Below, piece after piece: positions 15,870 through 22,919 of a DNA stretch of 39,131 nucleotides. Made by a program: the position numbers and the translations under genes. Positions within the stretch are counted from its first letter, which is position 1. Every line of letters begins with the position of its first letter. The DNA is taken from NCBI RefSeq assembly GCF_902826655.1, contig NZ_CADEFR010000033.1:1-39131 (forward strand), in the 5' to 3' direction. The stretch comes from an uncultured Methylibium sp. (lineage in GTDB: Bacteria > Pseudomonadota > Gammaproteobacteria > Burkholderiales > Burkholderiaceae_C). The notes beneath the pieces were generated by a model. That model saw nothing but the letters and a program-made list of their open reading frames with translations. It had not been told where the DNA came from and made no database searches.

Positions 15870-17306
15870 ATGCCAGCAGACGAACAGATCACCGCCCAGG
15901 AACACGACGAGTCGACTGCCGCGCAGCAGCAGTCCTCGAAGCAGGTGCGACCCCGTCAATCGGACGATGGCCCGGAAATCCTGCCGTGCATGGAGCACTT
16001 CGTCACCGTGGTGCGCAAAGCCAAGCGTCCCGGCCTCGCCTTGCTCCTGGTCGAACGTGCCAGCGCCACTTCGCTGCCGGAACTGGCAGCGCTGACGGAT
16101 GCGGCCAAAGGCATCCTCGCGGTGCAGTCCCGCAAGGCGATGTTCCACGCCGTCGCCAAACTTGGCTCGGACGTCCAGCAGCACATCGAGCGTGCGGCCG
16201 AGCGCGTGGTGCTGCTCGATGACGAATACGGCACGCAGGCCGTCCAATCCCTCCTTGACGACCAAGACGCCAGCGACGCTGCCGTCTTGGCCACGCCCAG
16301 TGACCGGTATAGCCGGGCCCTGCACCTCTGTCTGCGGCAGGATTTTCCGGAGGTCGGTGCCAAGCGCGATCAGCGCTTCGACAACGCCGAGCGCTTGCAG
16401 GTGATGCATCGCCAGTGGAAGAGCGAGAACTACTCCAGCCACTACCTCGGCCCGAAAGGCGTGGTGCCGAGCATTGATGCCGATGTTGAGGGTGTGTTGC
16501 GCGGGCGCATTTCGGCGCTGTTCCCGCAAGTGGCTTCTGACCAAATCCTCATCGAGCAGTTCACGCGCCGTGATCTTGCGCATGCCGACCGCTGCGGCGG
16601 CAAAGACACCGACGAGGTCGCGCCCGTGCTCTTGCACACCCTGACTGCAACTTTCAACGGATCGACGGCGCACTTCCGGCAGGTTGCCAACGGCGAGGTG
16701 GTCGAGCACGAAGAACCTGCAGCGATGTCGGCCAGCTTCTCGTGGGAGCCCGGCACCGGTGCGCTCGGTGTGTTCTGCGAAGACCGTGAGGTGCGCCGTG
16801 AACTGGCGACCATCTTCCGCGATGTCGTTTTGGCGTGCGACGGGGAGATCAACGACATGCCGATGCGCGAGTTCGACCTGTTCGGCTTCTCGACACCAGC
16901 GATGCTCAAGCGCATTGAGCAGGAGCGTGTGGCGGGCATTGAAAAAATCTCGATCCTGCAGATCAAAGTCGCCCGGCCCTTCGAGCAGCAAACCACCGAC
17001 GCCGCCAATGGGCGTGATCTGATCCAGCACCTGTCGAGCACGATGCTGATCGGCAAGGATCGGCGCGACACCCGCCAGATTTATCAGGTCGCCTACGACG
17101 ACTATGGCATCGACGACCTGACGGGTTACACGCTGGCGCAGGTGAAGCTGGTGTTCCGAATGGCCAAACAGCCGCACCGCAAGGCCCACAACGTTGCTGT
17201 CCAAATCACGTCGCCGAACGGCCTGAACGACAAGAGCAAGACCGAGGATGACCGCAAGCGCGTGCTGGAACAGCTCACGCGAATTGGGGTGCTCCGTGAG
17301 TTCTGA
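15870..17306 (+). CDS. Unrecognised 478-aa protein, candidate effector of the XRE/ImmA module
   Basis: 478 aa; I do not recognise a family. A charged, Gln-rich N-terminus of about 30 residues is probably disordered. The rest looks globular and soluble, without membrane helices or signal peptide. Distinct stretches are MEHFVTVVRKAKRPGLALLL, a helical AERVVLLDDEYGTQAVQSLL, a central LTATFNGSTAHFRQVANGEV, and a C-terminal DDYGIDDLTGYTLAQVKLVF. No Walker, nuclease or methyltransferase motif is evident. ATG 15870 has AAGGA about 8 nt upstream. The end overlaps the following gene by 11 bp. Regulation by the XRE/ImmA pair is inferred from the shared operator-like site. Confidence 0.85.
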   Translation: MPADEQITAQEHDESTAAQQQSSKQVRPRQSDDGPEILPCMEHFVTVVRKAKRPGLALLLVERASATSLPELAALTDAAKGILAVQSRKAMFHAVAKLGSDVQQHIERAAERVVLLDDEYGTQAVQSLLDDQDASDAAVLATPSDRYSRALHLCLRQDFPEVGAKRDQRFDNAERLQVMHRQWKSENYSSHYLGPKGVVPSIDADVEGVLRGRISALFPQVASDQILIEQFTRRDLAHADRCGGKDTDEVAPVLLHTLTATFNGSTAHFRQVANGEVVEHEEPAAMSASFSWEPGTGALGVFCEDREVRRELATIFRDVVLACDGEINDMPMREFDLFGFSTPAMLKRIEQERVAGIEKISILQIKVARPFEQQTTDAANGRDLIQHLSSTMLIGKDRRDTRQIYQVAYDDYGIDDLTGYTLAQVKLVFRMAKQPHRKAHNVAVQITSPNGLNDKSKTEDDRKRVLEQLTRIGVLREF

Positions 17307-18252
17307 TGACGCTACCGCGAAGTCGGCACATCTGAGCTTTCTGGCAGCGCTGGAGCGGCTGCCCCGGGTCGATTCCCGCGTCAGGGCGGCCGAGCTCGGG
17401 CGATGCAGACCAACGTTTCTGCAGCGACGATGGATCACGGAAGAGGACTACCTCACACATCTGATGGTGCCCGTCCTGGATTCTGAGCAGGAAGTCGAGG
17501 TTGAGATCGATCACGACGCGGCGGTGTACCGGTACCGCAGTCCCCAGCAGCGGTCACGAACGGTTGAGCGACCTCTTGCCGACATCGCGCTGTATACCTT
17601 CCAAGTGGATGCGTGGCTCGCCGACTTGGCATCCTTGATCGGCATCGAAGATCGACGACGATCCGACCGTCGACATCGCGTGCCGGGCCACCTGTGGCAC
17701 CTCGGGGAAGTACGAATCGCTTGCACACACGACTTTGCCCCGGTGTTCGTTGCCAGAGCGTGGGAGCGTGCTCCTGTTGCCGCGATGACCTCGGTGTTGA
17801 GCGACCCAATCTGGTCGCGTGGCGGCATCGTATTGCGGCATCAGCGAGATCCCGTTGATCTGCCCCGTGACCATGTCATGCGCGTGCTGGACGAGTTCGT
17901 TCGCGTGGACGACGGCCAGGACGTTTTCGACGCGAGCGCATTCGACAGGGTGCTGCGTGGCTACGTCACGCCCAGCGGTGCGCCAGAGCCGGTTGAGTTC
18001 TTCCAAGGCAATCGACTGAAGCTGCCCCACTTCACCGAGTCGCGTGAGCTGTCTGCGGAGCGCGCCAAGATCGTCAAGCAGATGTGGAGTGCCGACGGGA
18101 AGAACGCGCCAGAGGTGTCCTGGGCCGAGGTCAACAGGATCGCCAATACCGGCTACCAGTCGTTCGATGACGCCTTCGGCGGAAAGGCTGAACGCGAGGA
18201 CGTGATCGCATTGGTCAAGCGCGGCAAATACCGACTGCGACGCAACACATAA
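17296..18252 (+). CDS. Unrecognised 318-aa protein, partner of the preceding gene
   Basis: 318 aa. No family recognised. It is rich in Arg and Asp. Notable segments are RCRPTFLQRRWITEEDYLTHL (about 35-55), EIDHDAAVYRYRSP, an IALYTFQVDAWLADLASLIG helix, RVPGHLWHLGEVRIACTHDF, and a C-terminal basic tail (KRGKYRLRRNT). The conserved look of the His/Trp-rich GHLWHLGE stretch suggests an active or binding site, but I can assign none. I chose GTG 17296, overlapping the preceding stop by 11 bp with GGGGTG just upstream; the longer frame would run inside the neighbour. Coupling implies the two proteins are made in fixed ratio. Confidence 0.82.
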   Translation: MSSDDATAKSAHLSFLAALERLPRVDSRVRAAELGRCRPTFLQRRWITEEDYLTHLMVPVLDSEQEVEVEIDHDAAVYRYRSPQQRSRTVERPLADIALYTFQVDAWLADLASLIGIEDRRRSDRRHRVPGHLWHLGEVRIACTHDFAPVFVARAWERAPVAAMTSVLSDPIWSRGGIVLRHQRDPVDLPRDHVMRVLDEFVRVDDGQDVFDASAFDRVLRGYVTPSGAPEPVEFFQGNRLKLPHFTESRELSAERAKIVKQMWSADGKNAPEVSWAEVNRIANTGYQSFDDAFGGKAEREDVIALVKRGKYRLRRNT

Positions 18253-18275
18253 ACGCGCCCATAAATCAAACCAGA

Positions 18276-18337
18276 CACGGGCCATAAACCCGTGCGGAGA
18301 CTTCGATGTGCCCATTTCATCTAGGAGGCACATCGAA
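18276..18337 (+). promoter_or_regulatory. Tandem hairpins, the second sequestering the ribosome site
   Basis: CACGGG/CCCGTG (18276-18281, 18289-18294) forms a first stem. TTCGATGTGCC (18302-18312) and GGCACATCGAA (18327-18337) form a perfect 11-bp second stem with a 14-nt loop. The AGGAGG ribosome site at 18323-18328 runs from loop into stem, and the stem ends on the base before the ATG. No T run follows, so this looks like translational control rather than a terminator. Repeated CATAAA sequences precede it. Confidence 0.75.
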
Positions 18338-18601
18338 ATGCAAACTCAAGTTCCATCAATCGAATCCGGTCGGAATCCCCGCCGGATGAATCCCGGCGGT
18401 GCAGCCTGCATCGCGCTCGACGAAAACGAGCTCGCCATCCGCTGGGGGCTCTCCGTCAAGACGCTGCGCCGCTGGCGTCAAGAGCAGCTCGGCCCGATCT
18501 ACTGCAAGCTCGGTCGCCGGGTCACCTACCTCCTGCACGAAATCGAAGCCTTCGAGCGCCGCGTCTCGCGCTACTCGAGCTTCACTCGTGCGTACCAGTG
18601 A
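18338..18601 (+). CDS. Small helix-turn-helix protein (AlpA/excisionase-like)
   Basis: 87 aa. Residues of about 32-75 form a winged-helix/MerR-like HTH: NELAIRWGLSVKTLRRWR, LGPIYCKLGRRVTYLLHEIE, of the kind seen in AlpA, excisionases and phage DNA-binding proteins. It heads the replication operon and could be an excisionase, or an activator of the genes behind it. ATG 18338 follows a consensus AGGAGG that lies partly in an inverted repeat, so translation may be switched. An in-frame GTG at 18308 lies within the hairpin and is less likely. Confidence 0.82.
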   Translation: MQTQVPSIESGRNPRRMNPGGAACIALDENELAIRWGLSVKTLRRWRQEQLGPIYCKLGRRVTYLLHEIEAFERRVSRYSSFTRAYQ

Positions 18602-18612
18602 GGAGGACGGCC

Positions 18613-19095
18613 ATGAGCGATCTGACCATCTTCCCCGTCGACATCGCTGAGATGTCTGTGAGCCAACTGGCCGCGCTGCCGGCCGAGCAGAAGCGCGAGG
18701 TCGACAAGAACCTTGATGCTGCCATCGACTGGCTAAAGAAGGCTCGCACCAAGTTCGATGCGGCGCTGGAACAGTGCTACGGCGAGCAGGCCCGTGTCGC
18801 ACTGCGTGAATCCGGCCGTGACTTTGGTACCGCCCACATCAGCGACGGCCCGATGCACATCAAGTTCGAGCTGCCCAAAAAGGTCAGCTGGAACCAGAAA
18901 CAGTTGGGCGAAATCGCCGAGCGCATCGTGGCCTCGGGCGAGAAGGTCGAGGGCTACCTCGACGTCAAGCTCTCCGTGTCCGAGTCCCGGTACATCAACT
19001 GGCCGCCTGCGTTGCAGCAGCAGTTCGCGGCCGCCCGCACGGTCGATTCCGGCAAGCCGTCCTTCACCTTGAGCACCGACGGGGGTGAGGCATGA
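18613..19095 (+). CDS. Conserved phage-type protein of unknown function
   Basis: 160 aa. An N-terminal helical stretch (SVSQLAALPAEQKREVDKNL, then AIDWLKKARTKFDAALEQ) suggests a coiled coil, followed by a beta-rich C-terminal half (MHIKFELPKKVSWNQKQL, GYLDVKLSVSESRYINWPPA). I do not recognise a named family. AGGAGG before the ATG is strong, and the stop overlaps the ATPase start by 4 bp. Position at the front of a recombination cluster suggests a role with the AAA ATPase or the SSB-like protein, but this is not shown. Confidence 0.82.
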   Translation: MSDLTIFPVDIAEMSVSQLAALPAEQKREVDKNLDAAIDWLKKARTKFDAALEQCYGEQARVALRESGRDFGTAHISDGPMHIKFELPKKVSWNQKQLGEIAERIVASGEKVEGYLDVKLSVSESRYINWPPALQQQFAAARTVDSGKPSFTLSTDGGEA

Positions 19096-19940
19096 AAAAG
19101 CTCCCCATCGTGTCCGCCATCGAACGCATGGCCGAGCGCAAGGGCGTGAAGCTGCTGATGCTGGGCAAGTCCGGCATCGGCAAGACGTCCCGGCTCAAAG
19201 ACCTCGACCCCGCCACCACGCTGTTCCTTGACATCGAGGCAGGCGACTTGGCGGTCGCCGACTGGCCGGGCGACACCATCCGCCCGGCGTCCTGGCCCGA
19301 GAGCCGCGACTTCTTCGTGTTCCTCGCAGGCCCGGACAAGTCGCTGCCGCCGGAGAGCGCGTTCTCGCAGGCGCACTACGACCACGTCATCGAGAAGTTT
19401 GGCGATGCGACGCAGCTTGGTCGCTACCAGACCTTCTTCCTTGACTCGATCACGCAACTGTCTCGCCAGTGCTTTGCGTGGTGCAAGACGCAGCCCGGGG
19501 CGGTCAGTGATCGTTCCGGCAAGCCCGATCTGCGCGCGGCCTACGGGCTGCTCGGCCAGGAAATGATCGGCGCGTTGACCCACCTGCAGCACGCCCGTGG
19601 CAAGAACGTGGTGTTCGTGGCGATCCTCGATGAGCGACTGGATGACTTCAATCGCAAGGTGTTCGTCCCGCAGATCGAAGGCAGCAAGACCAGCCTGGAG
19701 CTGCCCGGCATCGTCGATGAGGTCGTGACGCTGGCCGAGATCAAGGCCGAGGACGGTAGCTCCTACCGCGCCTTCGTCACGCACACCGTCAATCCCTACG
19801 GCTTCCCGGCCAAAGACCGCAGCGGTCGTCTCGACCTGCTGGAGCCGCCGCATCTCGGCGCGCTGATCGCCAAGTGCGCGGGCGCAGTTCCCACGCCCGC
19901 CAGCGCCGCCAACCCCGCACACATCGAATCTCAGGAGTAA
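19092..19940 (+). CDS. Phage AAA-type ATP-binding protein (AAA_24-like)
   Basis: 282 aa. RecA-like P-loop: LLMLGKSGIGKTSRLKDL with Walker A at residues 25-33, TLFLDIEAGD as the early acidic strand, TFFLDSITQLSRQCF as Walker B near 117-122, and VVFVAILDER as a later strand. Proteins of this kind are encoded next to SSB and nuclease genes in many phages and are thought to help recombination or replication, comparable to Sak4-type annealing ATPases. It starts by ATGA overlap with the previous gene. Exact role inferred from family and neighbours. Confidence 0.85.
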   Translation: MKKLPIVSAIERMAERKGVKLLMLGKSGIGKTSRLKDLDPATTLFLDIEAGDLAVADWPGDTIRPASWPESRDFFVFLAGPDKSLPPESAFSQAHYDHVIEKFGDATQLGRYQTFFLDSITQLSRQCFAWCKTQPGAVSDRSGKPDLRAAYGLLGQEMIGALTHLQHARGKNVVFVAILDERLDDFNRKVFVPQIEGSKTSLELPGIVDEVVTLAEIKAEDGSSYRAFVTHTVNPYGFPAKDRSGRLDLLEPPHLGALIAKCAGAVPTPASAANPAHIESQE

Positions 19941-19945
19941 TCGCA

Positions 19946-20572
19946 ATGACCGCATGGAATGACTTCAATGACGCCGACTCTCAGCAATCCGGCTTCGATC
20001 TGATCCCCAAGGGCACCGTCGTGCCGGTGCGCATGACCATCAAACCGGGTGGCTATGACGACCCCGAACAAGGCTGGGGTGGCGGCTACGCCACCGAGTC
20101 GTTCGAGACAGGTTCTATCTATCTGGCCGCCGAGTTCGTGGTCACCGCTGGCGACCATGTCAAACGCAAGATGTGGAGCAACGTCGGACTTCTCTCGAAG
20201 AAGGGTCCGACCTGGGGCCAGATGGGGCGCAGCTTCATCCGCGCCGCGCTCAACAGTGCTCGCAACGTCCACCCGCAGGACAACAGCCCGCAGGCCGCCG
20301 CCGCGCGCCGCATCAATGGCTTCGCCGAACTGGATGGTCTGGAGTTCCTGGCGCGCGTCGACATCGAGAAGGACGCCAAGGGCCAAGACCGCAACGTGGT
20401 CAAGCTGGCAGTCGAGCCCGATCACCCCGACTACGCCAAATTGAAGGGCGTGCCGCCGAAGGGCAGTCCGGGCGGTGGCAACTCCGGCGCTCCGGCGCAA
20501 GCGGCTCCTGCCTACGCCGCGCCTACCCCGCAACGCGCGCCAGTGACGGGCAAACCGTCCTGGGCTCAGTGA
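19946..20572 (+). CDS. Probable phage single-strand DNA-binding-like protein
   Basis: 208 aa. The core (residues 1-165) contains FDLIPKGTVVPVRMTIKPGG, YLAAEFVVTAGDHVKRKMW and FLARVDIEKDAKGQDRNVVK, a beta-rich pattern like DUF669/DUF2815-type SSB analogues. A Gly/Pro/Ala/Gln-rich tail follows and ends KPSWAQ; it lacks the acidic DDDIPF tip of bacterial SSB. It lies directly behind the AAA ATPase, as in other phage recombination cassettes. ATG 19946 follows CAGGAG at the end of the ATPase gene. The SSB role is inferred, not proven by a motif. Confidence 0.65.
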   Translation: MTAWNDFNDADSQQSGFDLIPKGTVVPVRMTIKPGGYDDPEQGWGGGYATESFETGSIYLAAEFVVTAGDHVKRKMWSNVGLLSKKGPTWGQMGRSFIRAALNSARNVHPQDNSPQAAAARRINGFAELDGLEFLARVDIEKDAKGQDRNVVKLAVEPDHPDYAKLKGVPPKGSPGGGNSGAPAQAAPAYAAPTPQRAPVTGKPSWAQ

Positions 20573-20582
20573 GGAAGCGGCC

Positions 20583-21437
20583 ATGAATACAACCGTCTTC
20601 ACTGCCAGCCACTACGGCGTCGTGCGTTTCGGCGATCTGCAATGCGAGGCCGTCGTCCTCAAGGGCGGCGAGCGCGGCTACGTTCGTCGCCAACTGGCCA
20701 AGCTGCTGGGCTTCCACGAGACGCACAAGGGTGGCCGATTTGCCCGGTTTCTGGCCGATTTCGCGCCTAACTCCTTGTCGGCATTGGAGAAAACTCGTGA
20801 GCCGATTCTGTTGCCATCAGGTCGGCAGGCGCAGTTCTTCCCGGCGGGGATCATTGCGGACGTCGCGTCGGCGGTGGTCAGCGCCGCCATCAACGGCACG
20901 CTGCACAAGGCCCGCCAGGGCATCGTGCCCAACTGCATGAAGATCATGCGCGCGCTGGCCACCACCGGCGAGGTCGCGCTGATCGACGAGGCGACGGGCT
21001 ACCAGTACCACCGCGCGCCTGACGCGTTGCAGGAACTGATCTCCGAGCTGCTGCGCCAGTCGTGCTCTTCGTGGGAGCGCCGCTTCCACCCGGATTACTA
21101 CCGCGCCCTCTACCGGCTGTTTGGCTGGAAGTACCAGGGCCACGACCAGAACCCGCCCCACGTTGTTGGCCAGATCACGCAGCGCTGGGTCTATGGGCCG
21201 GTGTTGCCCGCCACGCTGATTGACGAGATCCGTGCTCGCAAGGGCATCTCGCAAAAGCACCACCAGTGGCTGTCCGATCAGGGCCTCGCCCGTCTGGAAA
21301 CGCAGATTCACGCGGTCACCGCCATTGCGCGCAGCTCGACCTGCTACCGCGACTTCGACCGCCGTTGCGAAGCGGCCTTCGCAGGCGGCTCGCTGCAGTT
21401 GGGCCTGCTCGCGGAAGACTTTGAGGAGGTGGCGTGA
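20583..21437 (+). CDS. P63C-domain phage protein
   Basis: 284 aa. The C-terminal half, WVYGPVLPATLIDEIRARKG then QKHHQWLSDQGLARLETQIH, matches the P63C domain (phage P63-type C-terminal). The middle contains a helical ADVASAVVSAAINGTLHKAR. The family is common in prophages of proteobacteria; its function is not known to me, although similar proteins lie in replication or antirepressor regions. GAAGCGGCC precedes the ATG. The stop overlaps the next GTG by 4 bp. Confidence 0.85.
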   Translation: MNTTVFTASHYGVVRFGDLQCEAVVLKGGERGYVRRQLAKLLGFHETHKGGRFARFLADFAPNSLSALEKTREPILLPSGRQAQFFPAGIIADVASAVVSAAINGTLHKARQGIVPNCMKIMRALATTGEVALIDEATGYQYHRAPDALQELISELLRQSCSSWERRFHPDYYRALYRLFGWKYQGHDQNPPHVVGQITQRWVYGPVLPATLIDEIRARKGISQKHHQWLSDQGLARLETQIHAVTAIARSSTCYRDFDRRCEAAFAGGSLQLGLLAEDFEEVA

Positions 21438-21934
21438 AATGCTGGGTCTGCAAACGACAGGCCCGGGGATTCGGTCACACCGACAACCGACACGGTGTCG
21501 GCGATCCTCGGCGCTACCCCATCGACTGGGTGTTCTGCTCGCAGCGCTGCCAGACCGCGTTCCACGCGATGTATGGCAACTGGCTGCGCGCCAAGGATGG
21601 TCGCACCGACATCAAGGGGGTCACCATGATCGATCCCTCTGATATCGAGCTGGCCGCCATGCGCAAGTGCCTCAAGTCCTTCGGCGAGGCGGCGGGCGAG
21701 ATCGGTTTCACCAAACCGCTGGGCAACTACTCCGAAGCCGAGGCGCTGCAGGTGATCGACGCCATCGTCACTTGCTACACCGAGGCGATGGTTGAACACC
21801 ACGAGGCGAGCAAGTACCCGCCCGTGCGCGGCATGACGCAGACGCCCGATCCCATGACTCCGAGTGCAGCCAATCCGTTCGCGGATCTGGAGGACGACCT
21901 GCCTTGGGAAGAACCGAAGGGGAAGAAGCCATGA
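21434..21934 (+). CDS. Zinc-ribbon phage protein (DUF6511-like)
   Basis: 166 aa. The N-terminus has MKCWVCKRQARGFGHTDNRH then FCSQRCQTAFH, a Cys4-type zinc-binding knuckle as in DUF6511 proteins. A helical middle follows (AMRKCLKSFGEAAGEIGF). The tail PFADLEDDLPWEEP is acidic and resembles the protein-docking tips of SSB proteins, although it is not at the extreme C-terminus. GTG start set by GTGA overlap with the P63C gene; the stop is TGA in an ATGA overlap with the nuclease. It probably acts in replication or repair with its neighbours. Confidence 0.8.
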   Translation: MKCWVCKRQARGFGHTDNRHGVGDPRRYPIDWVFCSQRCQTAFHAMYGNWLRAKDGRTDIKGVTMIDPSDIELAAMRKCLKSFGEAAGEIGFTKPLGNYSEAEALQVIDAIVTCYTEAMVEHHEASKYPPVRGMTQTPDPMTPSAANPFADLEDDLPWEEPKGKKP

Positions 21935-22668
21935 TGGACTTCAACTCCACGTCGAGCATCTCGGGGCAGATTACCTCGCTGGTCGACGCCGGGATGCAGC
22001 GGGCCCGAGCCAAGCAGTCCGAGCGCCAGTACCTTGGTGCCTCGCGGTTGGGCGCTGCCTGCGAGCGTGCGCTGCAGTTTGAGTACGCCAAGGCTCCCGT
22101 CGATCACGGCCGGGACACCCCGGGCCGGATGCTACGCATCTTCGAGCGCGGCCACGTCATGGAGGACTGCATGGTCGCGTGGCTGCGCGACGCCGGTTTC
22201 GACCTGCGTACCCGCAGGGCCGATGGCGAGCAGTTTGGCTTCTGCGTGGCTGATGGCCGTCTGCAGGGCCACATCGACGGTGTCATCGTCGATGGCCCGG
22301 AGGGCTTTGCCTACCCGGCGCTCTGGGAAAACAAGTGCTTGGGCTCGAAGTCCTGGCGCGAGCTGGAGAAGAACCGGCTCGCCGTGGCCAAGCCCGTCTA
22401 CGCCGCGCAAGTGGCGATCTACCAAGCCTATCTCGAACTGCACGAGCACCCGGCGATCTTCACGGCGCTCAACGCCGACACGATGGAGATCTACACCGAG
22501 GCCGTGCCCTTTGACGCAGCCCTGGCCCAGCGCATGTCGGATCGGGCGGTGAAGGTCATCACGGCCACCGAAGCAGGCGAACTCCTGCCGCGCGCCTTCA
22601 ATGATCCGACCCACTTCGAGTGCCGGATGTGCGCGTGGCAAGACCGCTGCTGGAGAACACAAGCATGA
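21931..22668 (+). CDS. Cas4-like PD-(D/E)XK exonuclease
   Basis: 245 aa. The nuclease core has GHIDGVIVDG with Asp116 and LWENKCLGSKSW with Glu133-x-Lys135, the PD-(D/E)XK signature. Cys45 (GAACERALQF) together with the C-terminal FECRMCAWQDRCW would provide the four cysteines of a Cas4/AddB-type iron-sulfur cluster. Such phage enzymes resect DNA ends for recombination. ATG 21931 (giving MMDF) overlaps the upstream stop by 4 bp; ATG 21934 is the other option. Placement next to the ATPase and SSB-like genes supports a recombination role. There is no CRISPR array or other cas gene in the window. Confidence 0.88.
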   Translation: MMDFNSTSSISGQITSLVDAGMQRARAKQSERQYLGASRLGAACERALQFEYAKAPVDHGRDTPGRMLRIFERGHVMEDCMVAWLRDAGFDLRTRRADGEQFGFCVADGRLQGHIDGVIVDGPEGFAYPALWENKCLGSKSWRELEKNRLAVAKPVYAAQVAIYQAYLELHEHPAIFTALNADTMEIYTEAVPFDAALAQRMSDRAVKVITATEAGELLPRAFNDPTHFECRMCAWQDRCWRTQA

Positions 22669-22919
22669 CCGACAACAACACCCCGGCCACCGGCATCGAG
22701 CCGATGATCGATGCCAAGCAGGCGGCCGCCGCGTTGCGCCTGCCGTACTACTGGTTCGCCGATCACGCGATGCGCACCAAGTACCGGATTCCGCACTACC
22801 TGATGGGCGGTCTGGTGCGCTACCGCCTGTCCGATCTCTCTGCGTGGGCCACGCTTACCACCGCCGTCCAGGGCCGTGATGTCCAGGACGCGGACGCACC
22901 TGTCGAGGGAGCCGAATGA
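22665..22919 (+). CDS. Small phage HTH protein, 84 aa
   Basis: 84 aa. IDAKQAAAALRLPYYWFADH and RTKYRIPHYLMGGLVRYRLSDLSAW form a small winged-helix of the excisionase/MerR type (about residues 15-65). It starts by ATGA overlap with the nuclease and its stop overlaps the primase by 4 bp. A second candidate, with the 87-aa protein, for excisionase or for a DNA-binding cofactor of the primase. Confidence 0.8.
   Translation: MTDNNTPATGIEPMIDAKQAAAALRLPYYWFADHAMRTKYRIPHYLMGGLVRYRLSDLSAWATLTTAVQGRDVQDADAPVEGAE

Noticed and set aside
21931-22668. Cas4-like nuclease as evidence for a CRISPR-Cas system
   Set aside because: No CRISPR repeats or other cas genes are present; phage recombination cassettes commonly carry this nuclease type.
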